Assembly: GCF_035222485.1 (NCBI RefSeq)
Contig: NC_085922.1
Coordinates: 883,001 to 947,000 of the forward strand
Source: Podospora pseudoanserina
Taxonomy: Eukaryota; Ascomycota; Sordariomycetes; Sordariales; Podosporaceae
Direction of reading: 5' to 3'
DNA length: 64,000 nucleotides
The position numbers were made by a program, and so were the translations under genes. Below, in pieces: positions 10,945 through 24,596 of the stretch. A model generated the notes under the pieces. The model was not told the DNA's origin. It worked only from the letters and a program-made list of their open reading frames with translations, and ran no database searches. How positions within the stretch are numbered: the stretch's first letter is position 1; each line of letters starts with the position of its first letter.

Positions 10945-12864
10945 ATGCGACTCATCAACGTGACAACCCTCCAAATCGACGAATACTTCGGCACCGGCAT
11001 TCCAGAGTACGCAATTCTCTCCCACACATGGGACGCGACAGAGGCAACGTTACAACAATGGAGCAAGCGGACGACGAGACTTCGAAAGTTCAAGGTTCCC
11101 GGCTACGCAAAAGTGTACGGAGCTTGCAAACTTGCGCGGCAAGATGGACATCGATATCTGTGGATCGACACCGTTTGTATCGACAAATCTAGCTCGGCTG
11201 AGTTGTCAGAAGCCATCAATTCCATGTTCGCATGGTACGAAAACGCCAAAGTATGCTATGTCTACCTGTCAGATGTCAAAGTACCGTCAAAGGACGACAA
11301 CATTGACGTGTTGAGTCTGTTCCGGCGTTCTCGATGGTGGACTCGCGGCTGGACCCTTCAAGAGCTTTTGGCGCCAACAAACATTCTTTTTTACACTCGG
11401 GAGTGGGTGCAGATGGGAACCAAGTACGCGTTGGCTATGCTCATTCAAGAGATCACGGGTATTGGCGAAGGGTACTTGCGAGGGACACGGCGGATATCTT
11501 TGTGTAGTATCGCACAGAGGATGAGCTGGGCCTCCAAGCGAGTTACGACAAGGGATGAAGATCTCGCGTACTCCTTGCTCGGCATATTCGGAATCAACAT
11601 GCCCCTGTTGTATGGCGAAGGGAGCCAGAACTCCTTCCGAAGACTTCAGGAGGAGGTCATCAAGACATCGATCGACCAGAGCATATTCGCATTCGAGACT
11701 GGCTCATCGGATAACACCCTTCTCGCCCACCACCCAAGAGACTTTGCTGCGCAGGGTAGCGTACGACCTAGCTTCGCACGCAAGCTGACACCCCCTTTTA
11801 CCCTTTCCAATGCTGGACTTTCCCTGACAGTACCGTTGATTCAAACCATGTCTCCGTATTGGGTCTTGGCGGTCCTGAACTGTGTCGAGTTGCACTGGGA
11901 CCAGGAGGACGTCAGCGCAAGGTCTGTCATTTGTCTTCCACTTCTTGGAAGGGACAAGAAATACATGCGAGCTCGAGCTCCGGTTACTCTGATTAGCCTC
12001 GGAGCTGACTTGGCGGGCGGGCCAAAGCCGACTATACGCCCAAAGCTCATCGACAACAGCGTTGAAGACGTTTGGGTTGGAAGAGAAGATGCCGATACAG
12101 ACACCGTAACGACAGACAGCACGTCGAGCATCGAGAGGACTACACCACTTGAAATACAGGATTTGACGACGCGGGAGGATACCGAGATACTCGTCTCGTA
12201 CTTTTCTCGCATCTACACTCTTTGGGGTAATGAGATGGATGAGGCCATGAAGGGTTTCGCCGTTAGCGAGATGATGCTGGATTCCACGACCGAAACGCCG
12301 GAACAAGGATTTATGATCACCTTCCCCAGGGGGTTAGGGGAGTACCGCTATCGCTATTCGTATCCGCATACAGACCTGTATCCCAATATCAGCTTCTTTA
12401 TCCCATCGGCAGTCGCTCCTCCGATGCACTACGACCATAACTGCAACGGCAATAATAGGGAGGACAGCGCTGATCCAGATGGCCACCACCAGTCCCAACA
12501 CCCCCGGCATGGAGAAGTTAAGAGAGGTCTACTGGTCTTTGCCGCCCTCCGCGGTGCGAATTACAAATATGTAGGCATTTACCTCGCAGTGGACTCGGCC
12601 ACCAGGAACTGGACCTGCCGGATTCTAGACCTCGGCGCCAGCTTCTCTGGAATGAGATCGGACCTACAAGAAATGACGGGCCTCGGTGACGGTCTCATCC
12701 TGGGAAAGTCTGAAGAATGGCTCCACTACGATCAGCAGGGTGATGTTATCGTGGCTGCTCGGACGAGATTCAAGACGGTCAAAGGCAAGCCCTGCAAGGA
12801 AGCGATCGTGGTGGAGCTGGTGTTTGATGTAGAGGAGTTGTTGGAAGAGAGGAATTCGGAGTAG
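10945..12864 (+). CDS. HET-domain (heterokaryon incompatibility) protein, long form
   Basis: Start taken at ATG 10945 (MRLINVTTLQ), since HET proteins of this class begin with MRLIN/MRLL; an in-frame ATG at 10897 adds only 16 residues. The 639-residue product has YAILSHTWD near residue 22, then YLWIDTVCIDK, LSEAINSMFAWY, VCYVYLSDV, WWTRGWTLQELLAP and DLAYSLLGIFGINMPLLYGEG, a complete HET domain. The remaining roughly 380 residues have no recognised domain but a regular beta-rich texture, and probably form the variable recognition part. Same family as the gene at 1399 but clearly diverged, so not a recent copy. The frame is intact. Confidence 0.93.
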   Translation: MRLINVTTLQIDEYFGTGIPEYAILSHTWDATEATLQQWSKRTTRLRKFKVPGYAKVYGACKLARQDGHRYLWIDTVCIDKSSSAELSEAINSMFAWYENAKVCYVYLSDVKVPSKDDNIDVLSLFRRSRWWTRGWTLQELLAPTNILFYTREWVQMGTKYALAMLIQEITGIGEGYLRGTRRISLCSIAQRMSWASKRVTTRDEDLAYSLLGIFGINMPLLYGEGSQNSFRRLQEEVIKTSIDQSIFAFETGSSDNTLLAHHPRDFAAQGSVRPSFARKLTPPFTLSNAGLSLTVPLIQTMSPYWVLAVLNCVELHWDQEDVSARSVICLPLLGRDKKYMRARAPVTLISLGADLAGGPKPTIRPKLIDNSVEDVWVGREDADTDTVTTDSTSSIERTTPLEIQDLTTREDTEILVSYFSRIYTLWGNEMDEAMKGFAVSEMMLDSTTETPEQGFMITFPRGLGEYRYRYSYPHTDLYPNISFFIPSAVAPPMHYDHNCNGNNREDSADPDGHHQSQHPRHGEVKRGLLVFAALRGANYKYVGIYLAVDSATRNWTCRILDLGASFSGMRSDLQEMTGLGDGLILGKSEEWLHYDQQGDVIVAARTRFKTVKGKPCKEAIVVELVFDVEELLEERNSE

Positions 12865-15800
12865 TTGTGGATGACCTGGTGTATGTGGTATGCCCCTGAG
12901 ATTGTCATGGCTCGCTGTGCGCATCTGCTATATCGCCTTGAGTGCTTGCGGGACGGTTTAAGCAATAGGAGTGGTCGGGGATGGTCCGAGACTCACCTGT
13001 GCTATTTTTTCTTCAGCGTCTATCGAAAATCTTGCGAGCCCCTGTGCTCTGCATAGCTAGGCTCCTTTCATGAGAACTGCACAAGAACTTGAAAGTCCTG
13101 TTGTCTTCTCAGGCAGAAATCGCACCATCTCAGGCTCTCCCACCACCCCGAACCAACCACACCAGGCTGAATAGCAGAGTGCCTAGTTGACACTGTGCTC
13201 GAAACACAGCAACAGATCATCGCCTTGCTTTCTTGGGGCCAAAACTGTGCCGTGATTCCGGGTAGCGCTTGTGGCGGGCTGGGGGGTTGCCGCGCTGAAG
13301 GCCTAATGAACACGGCCCGACACCCGGAGGATTTTCTCCAACACGAGGAAAGAATACGTGGTGAGATCCCAAAGCAGAAGTGTCGATCTGGACCTTTTTG
13401 TGTTGTTTATGTATGTCTTTACTCTTCGACGAGCCGTCTCTTGGCCTCGATAGTGTCTTACACATTGCCCAGTCCGGGTGTTTCCCGCTATCCAGTCTGG
13501 GCTGTGTTCCGACTCGGGATTGTACGACCCGAATTGGACCGGAGTCTAGAGGATTCGACGCGCGAAAATATTGTATGGATTTGGCTAGGCCGCGCACGTT
13601 TCGAAATATTCCTGTTTATGAGTTGTGATATCAAAAGCTGTCACAATAGAGATTTCAGCTATCGGCCCATTGAGCTGTCCACCGTTGACGACTGAACGGC
13701 CGAATGTGCGGGTCGTGTCTGAATGTCAGGGCTCCCTTGAATCCATGAATCCATGATCGCTGGACACCAAGTGGAGATCTCCCGCTCAGTGGGGAATCGA
13801 GCTTAATCGGACTGCACCTCGTATCAAACCGGCTCTATCGACGCTCTGCATGCAGGGTTTGACGTTTTGTTCAACTGCGCACGTAGCGGCGTCTGGTTCG
13901 GTCTACGATGGACTCTCGGCGTCGGCCGGCCTTTTCTGTCAAGAGCAGTTCACTGGGAATTGAGAAGTTGACACCATCGAACTGTCAACCGGCTAAGCCC
14001 AACTGGGGTCCCTGCAGTTGGCTGTTGGCCTCTAAAACACATCTTCACTGCCTGTTCACTGCCTCAGCGAGGCCATTGACACCCGGACTGGTTTAAAAGG
14101 GACCACCAGTTCACAAATCGGAGGAAAATATCTCTTCCGGCCGTACAGCTAACTCCCGTTGTTCCTGAAAATCCCACCTCTGCGTTGATCGGCTTGGCAC
14201 GCCTGAGGTTGTGGAGCTGCCGCCCCCGCTCCCTAGCGTCGCGAGCGCACTGACCAGCCACCTTTTGCTGAATTAAAAAAAACCTCCACATTCTCAGCTT
14301 CACTGCTTGTTCATCACACAGAAGCCTAACAACAAGGGAAGAGTCTCGGCGGTTCCTAAACCGTGCATCATGAAAAGTCGAAAAACACGAGTCAGGACTG
14401 CCGAATATTGCCAGTCTGCAAGCAGTCGCCGCATTTGGATGACCGCCACCCTCTTTCGATGGGCTCACCGTCCGGCAGCGAACCATACTCAGCGGCGCCT
14501 GCGGGCGAGCGCCATCAAAAAGCCACCAGTTTCTGACGCAACTCCGCTTGCATAGGCCCGGTCGAGTCACAGAGCCAAAACCAACTCGACAGTCTGGTTG
14601 TTCCCGTCATTTTTCCATCATCGCGTTGCGCCACACACCGACCAACAGATATCGATGCAACAGACCGACAGGGGCCTCACACCCACGCCGTTCAGCCCGA
14701 TTTTGGGTCCGGCCCATGTTGCCTCCTGAATGGCTGGTGCTTCCCCCGTTGACATTTGCCTTACCACCTGCCACGTTCTGGTCAGCGCTGGAAACTCGGC
14801 ATTGCCCACCAACGACCTTCAAAGCAGTCGAATTCAGCACCAAACTCTGAAGACACCATGCCCCATCGAGCTGCGAGGCCGTCAGTTCAGCTCGAACACC
14901 GATGAGAGGACAAGCATTGACAAGCCAGACAAGCTTCATCAAGCTTTGAAGGATTATCTTTGGTATGGCTTGGCCTCTGCGGCGACTACAAGCCAAGTGG
15001 ACCGAGGAATTTGTCTGACTTCTTACTTTGCAACACGTGTGCCGTCCCTGTCCGGGAAATACAATCAAAGTTGTGCTCGCTTCGAGACGGCATTTGCTGA
15101 CAAGCATGCATATTGGTGAGGTAGCACAGCTGTGGTTTCATATACACTAGCCGCATTGAGCAGGGACCAGCACTGAACATCTCTTGAACCCCTACCAGTT
15201 GGGTGGCTTGACGCCCTGCTGACGATCTTCCCCTCCCCCGCAATCCGTCCCTCACGGTCACGAGCTGCCGAGTTGTGATAGTTTCTGGACGCACCCGTTG
15301 CTCACTTAGCGTCGCTGTAGCTCGAACGAGCCGAACTGGATCTTCTCGGGTTCACAAATGAGCGGTTACTGGTGCCGGCCTGCCACTATTTCTCATCTCT
15401 GTTCATTTCTGGTCGATATGAAGGCTGTTGTGCCAGGACCTGTCAGATGCAGGTATTCCCACACCGATGCAACCCCCTACTTCCCCTCGCATGTGGTGTC
15501 CTACCCTTCTGGCCTCTCATTCGCTGGCCGGCTGCGACGCCATCTCCAGAATGCAAAGATTCCCTGGGTGCCCATCTGATTTGTCGGTATTTCTCTCACA
15601 CCTTTTTGTGGGGTTGAGATCCGAAAAAGTACACCAGGCTGGGTCAGGTGCAGCAACCAAATATGACGCCTCAGAGGCAAACATGCCAGCAAGGAGGGTG
15701 GCCTTTGACAAGTCTCGAACATCAACAAGACACAAGACAAGAGGATTGTCTCTTTGATCCAGCCCAAGCAAGTATTGACGTGTGTGTCTTGGATTCTCCT

Positions 15801-16145
15801 GACTATATCGTTGAATCCACTATTTGCGATTGTCTCATGTGGCCAAGACGGCCAATGCAGACAAAACAAGGTTTGGACGGCAGGCTACTTCGGGAGCAGG
15901 GTTTCTGGGTCAATCCAAGCTGCCCAGGCACCCGATCGATGATTAGCCGGCAGAGGGTAATCCACCACCATCAGTGACCCTCCCGACGTCACGCAAGACG
16001 TCCCCATGGGCATCCTTAACCAGGGGCCGTGGCCGGCGGCACAGAGCCTTCTTTTTTTTCTGCTTCTTTTAGTAGTCCCCTCACACCCAACCGCGACCAC
16101 TCCGGCCCTTTGTGCACCCACTCTCTTCAACATACCTCAAATACC
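12865..16145. other. Long gene-poor stretch
   Basis: More than 3 kb in which both strands carry many overlapping frames of up to about 168 codons, none with protein-like composition or known motif. The overlap of frames on both strands suggests chance in GC-balanced DNA. It may hold untranslated or regulatory sequence of the gene at 16398. Confidence 0.5.
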
Positions 16146-16238
16146 TATAAAAGGAAGACGGCCTTCTCTTCAAACCACAGTTGTCGCTAGCACCATCACG
16201 ACGTCACAACTTACGAGGCGTGACCTTATATTTTTCCA

Positions 16239-16276
<38 letters not shown>
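16146..16276 (+). promoter_or_regulatory. TATA box and CT-rich leader
   Basis: A clean TATAAAAGG lies at 16146-16154, about 250 bases before the ATG at 16398. A pure CT dinucleotide run covers about 16244-16276, as is common in fungal leaders and core promoters. The distance suits transcription starting near 16180 with a leader of about 220 bases. Confidence 0.6.
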
Positions 16277-16278
<2 letters not shown>

Positions 16279-16397
16279 CTGCGCCAAACACAACCTCAAC
16301 AATATCCAATCCCAACAAGACAATAACCCTCCAGCCGCATCAGAACATTCCCAGTGCATCTTCTCCAAATCCATTAGACGCACTTGCCACACTCACA

Positions 16398-17621
16398 ATG
16401 GCGAGCCAACCCCCACGGCCCCAACTCAGAAAGAAGGCGAGCTTCCGGGACCGCTTCAAGTCATGGCAGAAATCGGCACCTCCCGCTTTGGAGGCAATTG
16501 AGGAACCAAAGCAAAAGTTTGTCTACGAGCCCAAGCATGCCGCCTCGGACTTTTCTCGCATGCCAGTGTTGCCAGTGGGCAGCCAGAGACACCGGATCTT
16601 TGACTCCAGGCGAACTGCCCCGTTGCAAAGTTTGCCTGAGGGGACAACAAGACTCAAAGCACGTAGGGGAGGACAGTCAGAAGGGAGGAGAACAGACGAC
16701 GCAGTGAACCCTCCGCCCCAGTTGGCCCTCCAACATGAGCTGGCGAGAAGAGATTCCAAGTCAAAACGATACTCCTACACTCTGGTAGAGGATCCGTTGC
16801 GGGTTTCCCAAACTGCAGCCGTCCACCAAGTTCCTATCAGCACCCGACCGATGAGTTGGGACCAAGCTCCGACAGAGCTCCGGCAGGCAAGCCACACCCC
16901 AACAAGACACCACTCTCACAGTCAGCACACCCGGCAGCCAAGAGCGTCGCCATCGACAGACTTTGAGCTATTTCTTGCCCAAGCTGAAGCCGAAGAACGC
17001 GCACATCACGAGGTTGTCTTGCGCCAGATGTCACAGCGCGCAGCGGCGGCTCAGGCGGCTTATCCCCATCGGCCTACTGTCCATCCCAATCCCCACACGC
17101 AATTTGCGAGTGCGGTGTCGGATGTGAGCGCCGCCACCACAGCCGTCGGAGGAAGGACGTCCGCCAGTGGCGGAAGCAAGAACAGCAGCCGGAGAAGCAG
17201 AGATGCTGCGTCCACTGGCACCGGGAATCGATCGCATTCGTCTTTTGCCCGTCCTCTCCCAACAGAAGTCTCCCAACAGCCGCTCGAGCAGCCGCCTCAA
17301 CGATTGCGTCACAAAGGACATTCAAGAAATCCCAGCTGGGCTACTGGTGCGAGTGTGGAGTTGACGAAGCTTGATACATTTGCCGCGGAAACCGCGCCCA
17401 CTGTGCAACCGGTTCAGGTGTTGGGCGTGGATGAGGCCTTCAAGCCTCCCCATACACAAGTGGACCAGCCACGAACGTTGAGACGGCAGTCGAGCATAGC
17501 TCAGAAGATAGCCGAGTACATCCGACCTTCTCGACAGGTGGACGGCGGTGTTGGGTACCAGAGGAGTGGATCCAAACGTCATAGTCAGGCCATCCCTAAA
17601 GTCGAAACGCTGGCCGAGTAA
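16398..17621 (+). CDS. Unknown low-complexity, basic Ser/Gln/Arg-rich protein
   Basis: An uninterrupted 407-residue frame preceded by a good TATA box and Kozak-like ACAATGG. I do not recognise a domain. The N-terminus is basic (LRKKASFRDRFKSWQKS), with long disordered stretches rich in Ser, Gln, Arg and His. A near-C-terminal RRQSSIAQKIAEYIRPSRQ segment could be a short amphipathic helix and also looks like a phosphorylatable RRxS site. Such proteins are common in ascomycetes and are often cortical or regulatory; that is only a guess. No introns are apparent. Confidence 0.75.
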   Translation: MASQPPRPQLRKKASFRDRFKSWQKSAPPALEAIEEPKQKFVYEPKHAASDFSRMPVLPVGSQRHRIFDSRRTAPLQSLPEGTTRLKARRGGQSEGRRTDDAVNPPPQLALQHELARRDSKSKRYSYTLVEDPLRVSQTAAVHQVPISTRPMSWDQAPTELRQASHTPTRHHSHSQHTRQPRASPSTDFELFLAQAEAEERAHHEVVLRQMSQRAAAAQAAYPHRPTVHPNPHTQFASAVSDVSAATTAVGGRTSASGGSKNSSRRSRDAASTGTGNRSHSSFARPLPTEVSQQPLEQPPQRLRHKGHSRNPSWATGASVELTKLDTFAAETAPTVQPVQVLGVDEAFKPPHTQVDQPRTLRRQSSIAQKIAEYIRPSRQVDGGVGYQRSGSKRHSQAIPKVETLAE

Positions 17622-18418
17622 GAGTTCAGATTCAAGTCTGACTGGTATTAGAGGTGGGAGAATGAAGGATGATATCATGAATGGATGGACCGGGACACTA
17701 AAAAAGAATGGGGTCCATGTGTTTTGGGAGATACCTCTGGAGCAGGTGAATGACGACAGGGTGAATGAATAATTACCAGGTTGGATATATCAAGGGACGG
17801 GCGCATATTCGAGTCGAAGTATGTCAAGAGTTTTGAGATTGAAACAAGTGCTAGCTGGGCTAGAGGGGAAAGTAATCGCATCGTATGGTAGATTCAGTAT
17901 TGATATCTAATGAGACGCTTACAGCTTGCTGTCACAAAGACCTTTTTCACCTGACGCTCCTGAACATAAGCTCACGATCCGTCGCCTGACATTTGATGTC
18001 TGGGGAAGTGCACGCAAGCTATACCTCGATAGTCAATCAATGGCGGCTACCCCTCACGCTACATCCCCAAGCGGCTCTGCAAGTACGTAACGACGATCCT
18101 CTCACCAGTGTAGGGATCTCTCCCCCTCATGAACCCCACACCAAGCATGCCAAAAGAATATCCCGTCTCTCCGCATGCACAACCATGTCGGGAGCCGGGA
18201 GTAGAGGGGGTTCTATTCGGAGGGTAGTACTATGCCGGCAGATGCGGAGCAATCCTCCCCAACCTCGACCGCGTGCCAGGTATCGCGGGGTAGGTTGTGG
18301 GCGGAAATATTAACCGTGTAGACCGAACTTTGGGAGATATATTTCAACTCTGGTATCTCGCCGTCGCCAACTTTCCTGCTTCTTCTCACCATTCCCAAGT
18401 TGCTACTGGTTCATTACG
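17622..18418. other. Intergenic spacer, no feature seen
   Basis: It contains the 3' end of the preceding gene and the promoter of the oxidase at 18419. No other gene is supported. Confidence 0.5.
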
Positions 18419-20461
<2,043 letters not shown>

Positions 20462-21674
20462 CTGGTGCAACTGTACGATGGAGCTGGATCGACAGAATGG
20501 ATAGTTCACGTGGATTATGTCGACACCTGACGTTATCATCTGTTGAGCCCAAACACGAGATTAATCACGTGGTGGTTGGTGAGAGAACCAATACCTAGCT
20601 TAGTCCATGCTCAATACCGTGTTACCCTGCTCCCGCATGCGGATCTTACATGAACCCTTGGTCTTGGATAGTCACAAGGCAGTTTCGCCGGTGTCCTTTG
20701 CGCTGTCGCTCGAAACCAAGGGTTCAGAAGAGCCAGATGCTAAATGTGGCATCATGACACCGACATCGTTGTGTTTATGCTTTGAAGCAGCAACTTGCCT
20801 ACCTGGTATACTTGGAAACATTAATTTACACCGATACGCATCTCATAAGCAGGAGCCGGGCGATTTAAGTCACAATGTCATCAGGCCTAACCGTGTCCTC
20901 TGCTGTTTCCCAGCAGGTCTCCTCGCACTCATATTTCGTAGTTCTAAAACCGAAATTTGGCAGGAGATAGCACCTCTGCGCCAAATGTTGACAAATTTGC
21001 TGCGGTGTTGAATGCACAGACACCAATGACACCATCTCACTGATCAGCACCTCAAGGTCTTCGGTATCAGAGGGTATCGTCACGTAGGCCATCAAGTCAA
21101 CTGGGCGAGCGGGCAAGAGCATCCATTGCGTACGCGCAGCGCAGAACAGTCGCCTACGAAGCCAAGGTATCATCGGTGGTGTGTGTGCACCTGCCTGTCC
21201 GGACCAACTGCCAGTGCCCCCGCAGCTCGACCCTGACATTCGGTCCCGTGAGAAACACAAACGTTTTTCTTTTTGCCGCAGCGGTTCTCGTTATCTCAGA
21301 TTCAGACGACCTTTCCGGTGGTAGGTGCGGTGCGTTAGGTGTGGCCCAGTTATTGAGAACAGCGCCTGGCAAATCCTCCCCCTGAATAAGTGGGCCCACC
21401 AGCCACATCCAGCCAATGCCAGGCGCGTGGTCTGAAACTGAGATAAGTTCTCACATCTCTTGGTTATCGGGTAGTGGCATCCGAATCGTGACACCTTGTT
21501 GCCCTCATGGCAACTCCGGGATTTCCAATGCGGCGCACATCGAGCGCTTGGTGCCGACAATTGACTCTGTTAGTCTGTCTCAGAGTTTTCGACTTGACAT
21601 AACTCCAGCCGACTTCACACTATCTACACCTTCCGTCTGGCGTTGAGTTCTGACATGGGTCGTGAGTGTAACAT
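20462..21674. other. Intergenic spacer, no feature seen
   Basis: About 1.2 kb with only short random frames on both strands. It separates the oxidase from the broken kinase-like gene. Confidence 0.5.
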
Positions 21675-23292
21675 GTGACAGTATGGTCCGAGTCGAGGTG
21701 TTGCTTCTCTCCCAGGTTGTCGGCCGTTCTTTCAACACAGCTGGCAAAAACATATATCATCTTCCATCAGCATGACCGCACTTACTCCTTTCAGACTGAT
21801 CAGTCTTCAACTCTTACGTCTAGACATTTTGCCAATAACTTACCTTTTTTTGCTTCGTGGCCACCGTGGATCAACCCCGCACATACCAGACCCTTGTACA
21901 CCGAAATGATATCCGATACCACATATTCGAATGCCCGGGTGCTTGTCGTTTGTTGGAAACACGCAGATCCTGGGTTCAAGGAAGAGGGCGAAGCTATCGG
22001 CCAGATATTTTTTGACGTTCTTCAGTATGACGTTTCATATTTTGCCCGGACCGGACAAATATGCAACGCTGTGGAGGATATTCGCAGAGGAGAAAAACTG
22101 TTCACGCATCACGTTCGGATGGTCGACAAGGACGAGATTATGGCCGCTTGGAATAGGGTCGTGTCCCTGGTTCATGGGTATCGTTCTCTTCATCAACTTC
22201 AACCGGGATTCAACAAGCCGCACCAGACTGGCCATTTCTTAGAGGAGCTGGTCAAGGACACCGAAGACGTGTTTGGGCTTCTTGAGAGATACATTTTGAC
22301 TGGCCCTGCATTGTAGGAAGGAGAGGCATTGGAGGCGACGATTAGTGATGAGACCTTCCAAGCTCTCGGCCTAACAGGACCACTGCAACTGGTCAAGATT
22401 GCTCGTCAAGATATCTCTCTGGGAGCAACCACCATGGCTTACAGTGGCACGGCCATCCAAGAGAAGAAGATTTACGGCCCTTACCTGGATCTTAGGGATA
22501 TTCCAGTCGTTGAAAAACGAATCAGCGTCCTAGCCAACATGTTGAAGGCTGTTGAGTCTCAAGACTTCCGTGCGCTAAGGTGCATCGGGTGGTTTCCTGA
22601 GCCCTTGGAGCATTGTTACATTCTCAACTTTGAAGTACCGCCTGGCATCGAGGACCAGATATATGTGACATTGCAGCACGTCATCCACAAGATGAAAGGC
22701 CCCGACCGGCCATCCCTGGATGAGAGACTAGGTTTGGCTTTGGCGCTCGCCAAGGCAGTAGAAAATTGGCATCTCGTCGGTTGGCTTCATCAGGGGATCA
22801 GCAGCTTCAACATCATCTTCTTCCATAGGCCAGGAACACGCAGGATTGACCACGCAAAACCATACTTGCACAACTTCGAGTTCGCACGACCTGGATCAGA
22901 TCACTCAATAGGACGAGCAGTGGACTCTATTAAATTCAATGCCTATAGACACCCTGATCGCCAAGGGACTGTACAACCTGGTCATCTCGCCAAACATGAC
23001 ATTTATTCCCTTGGCGTGGTATTGCTCGAGATCGGTCTATGGCAGAGTGCTCTGGATATTGTGCGGAAACCGCCTAGCAAATTCTCCGGGTTGGAAGGCC
23101 AATCCTATCTCGTGAAGCAATGCAACGAGAGACTCGCACATTTCGTTGGAGAGTCGTACCAAGATGTTGTAGCAACTTTGTTTGACGTCGAGCTACGAAG
23201 TTGAACTCGATGACACCACCCGCCCGCGATCAGCCAAGTCATTTCACGAAAAGGTCGTCATGAAGCTGAGCAAGGGCATCCAGCCCTTGTAA
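21675..23292 (+). pseudogene. Fungal pseudokinase-type gene, interrupted
   Basis: Residues after about 22330 form the C-terminal part of a kinase-like domain of the kind often attached to HeLo-type cell-death domains in fungi: ALALAKAVENWH, GWLHQGISSFNIIFF in the place of the catalytic loop (Asp and Lys missing), AYRHPDRQG and DIYSLGVVLLEIGLW. The N-terminal frame (21675-22316) contains ARVLVVCWKHADPGF and a helical region, but I cannot assign it. Both parts share a frame, parted by a TAG at 22314. Near 23180 the frame slips by one base, after which SSYEVELDDTT and a normal ending to TAA 23292 follow. I take it as a decayed gene; the catalytic loop suggests it was a pseudokinase before decay. 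Confidence 0.65.
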
Positions 23293-23327
23293 TTCAGGAG
23301 ATCGAGCAGCAGCATTCGTCACTCCCC

Positions 23328-23982
23328 TTAGTCGCTGTTGTCAACGCTACACGGACCGCGGCATAGCGATTGAGTAGCCGTTAGCAAGATTCTCCATCCA
23401 GGCGCAGCAAAGCACTTACCTGGCTCCCGAGGCAAATATGTCCACAGTCCTGGCTGTTGTGAAGAACGAAACAACCACAAGGAATATGATTGCGGAAAAT
23501 ATGCTCGCCAGCACACGGCCTGCGGTTGATATTATCGATGGGATGAAGGTGATTGGGATGAGGATCACCAGTGTCACGGCGACCACTGCGAGGATGCGGC
23601 TAAAACGCCGAAGGTGTGGTCCGAGGAGAAGAACGTTGCTGTCAGCTGTGATCTTGTAACGCTGTGTTTTTAGACGAGGGAAGAACTGGGATCGGACGTC
23701 AGCTCTGACATTCACCCTTGCCCTATCAGCTGCAGATAATACTCATACCCTCCCTGCCAGCCGATCCAACCAGTACGTGGATTCTTCCACAAAGACCTCA
23801 CTGTACGCCAAAGCCCTGTCCACAGGACCGGCAAGACTGCCTATGTCCTCATCCATCTCAAGATAATCGGTCTCCTTCCGGCTGATACTGGTCTTGATGC
23901 CCAGCCCACAGACCACTCCAAAAGCCTTACGCCTGTAAGCACCTTTTAACACTGCCTCTGGACCAGAATCCTTCAGGCCCAC
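23328..23982 (-). pseudogene. DUF6594-like membrane protein, 5'-truncated fragment
   Basis: Three pieces join in phase: 23749-23982, 23420-23685 and 23328-23346, with introns of 63 and 73 bases (GTATGA..CAG, GTAAGT..TAG). The product ends in FFPRL, NVLLLGPHLRRF, then hydrophobic segments ILAVVAVTLVILIPITFIPS and VLASIFSAIIFLVVVSFF and TARTVDIFASGA, the pattern of the C-terminal membrane region of fungal DUF6594 proteins. The first piece opens without an ATG and the usual N-terminal half is missing, the space being occupied by a gene on the other strand. I read it as a truncated relic, though an unseen upstream exon cannot be excluded. Confidence 0.5.
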
Positions 23983-24086
23983 GGCCAGACCCGAAGAATC
24001 CTAGATCGACAGATCAGACTTTGCACCGCCGCAACCGAGTCAGCTACTTGCTTCTACCTAGCTTATTACACAGCTTCGGAGATAGC

Positions 24087-24439
24087 ATGGCAGCGAAAAT
24101 GCTGTACGCAGACGACGAGCAGCATTACCGTCCCCGAATAGATGCCTATGTCGAGGTAGGAAACCCGTTGCAGCGATGCTTCCACAACATTCTCCAGATT
24201 CCTTTGTACAACAACTTATTATCTCAACAACGGCGCTGACATCTTGAAATCAGGGCAAATTTCGCGTCAACGACCAGGTATACGTAACCTCTGACGACTG
24301 CCGCAGTCTGCTCGGTCCATACACGGTGGCCCGGGTGGTCGAAGGCAGCAATCCAAAGAAATACGAGCTCGAACATGACGATGGAACAAGCGTGGAGGGA
24401 GGAAGAGAGTATAATGAGGACCAGTTGGAATTTGCTTGA
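24087..24439 (+). CDS. Small two-exon protein of unknown function (84 residues)
   Basis: Exon 1 is 24087-24155, exon 2 24254-24439. The 98-base intron has GTAGGA donor and CAG acceptor and joins GAG to GGC in phase 0. The product begins MAAKMLYADDEQHYRPRI and continues KFRVNDQVYVTSDDCRSLLG, YTVARVV, KKYELEHDDG and ends YNEDQLEFA. The regular strand spacing resembles a small SH3/Tudor-like barrel of the kind that reads as FKVNDxVYV.. GPYxVxxV.. YxLxxDDG; that fold is inferred only. Too small and too interrupted to be caught by simple frame scanning, but the splice gives a coherent acidic protein. Confidence 0.6.
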
Positions 24440-24596
24440 ACGCCAAAAAAAAAAGATACAAAAAGGAAGATGCGGTTGTGAAACACGGCCGGCGCGTCTT
24501 GAACGGCACCGAGAGAGCCTCACAGGACAATTGCTGATATTATGTATGGTATACCGTAATGACCCGACAAATCCCCAACCTGCATGCTTTCAACCC

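Noticed and set aside
11704-12306. 200-codon minus-strand frame
   Set aside because: Antisense of the intact HET-domain gene at 10945-12864.
14064-14570. 168-codon minus-strand frame
   Set aside because: Arg/Cys/Trp-rich random composition, overlapping frames on the other strand, no motif and no splice partners.
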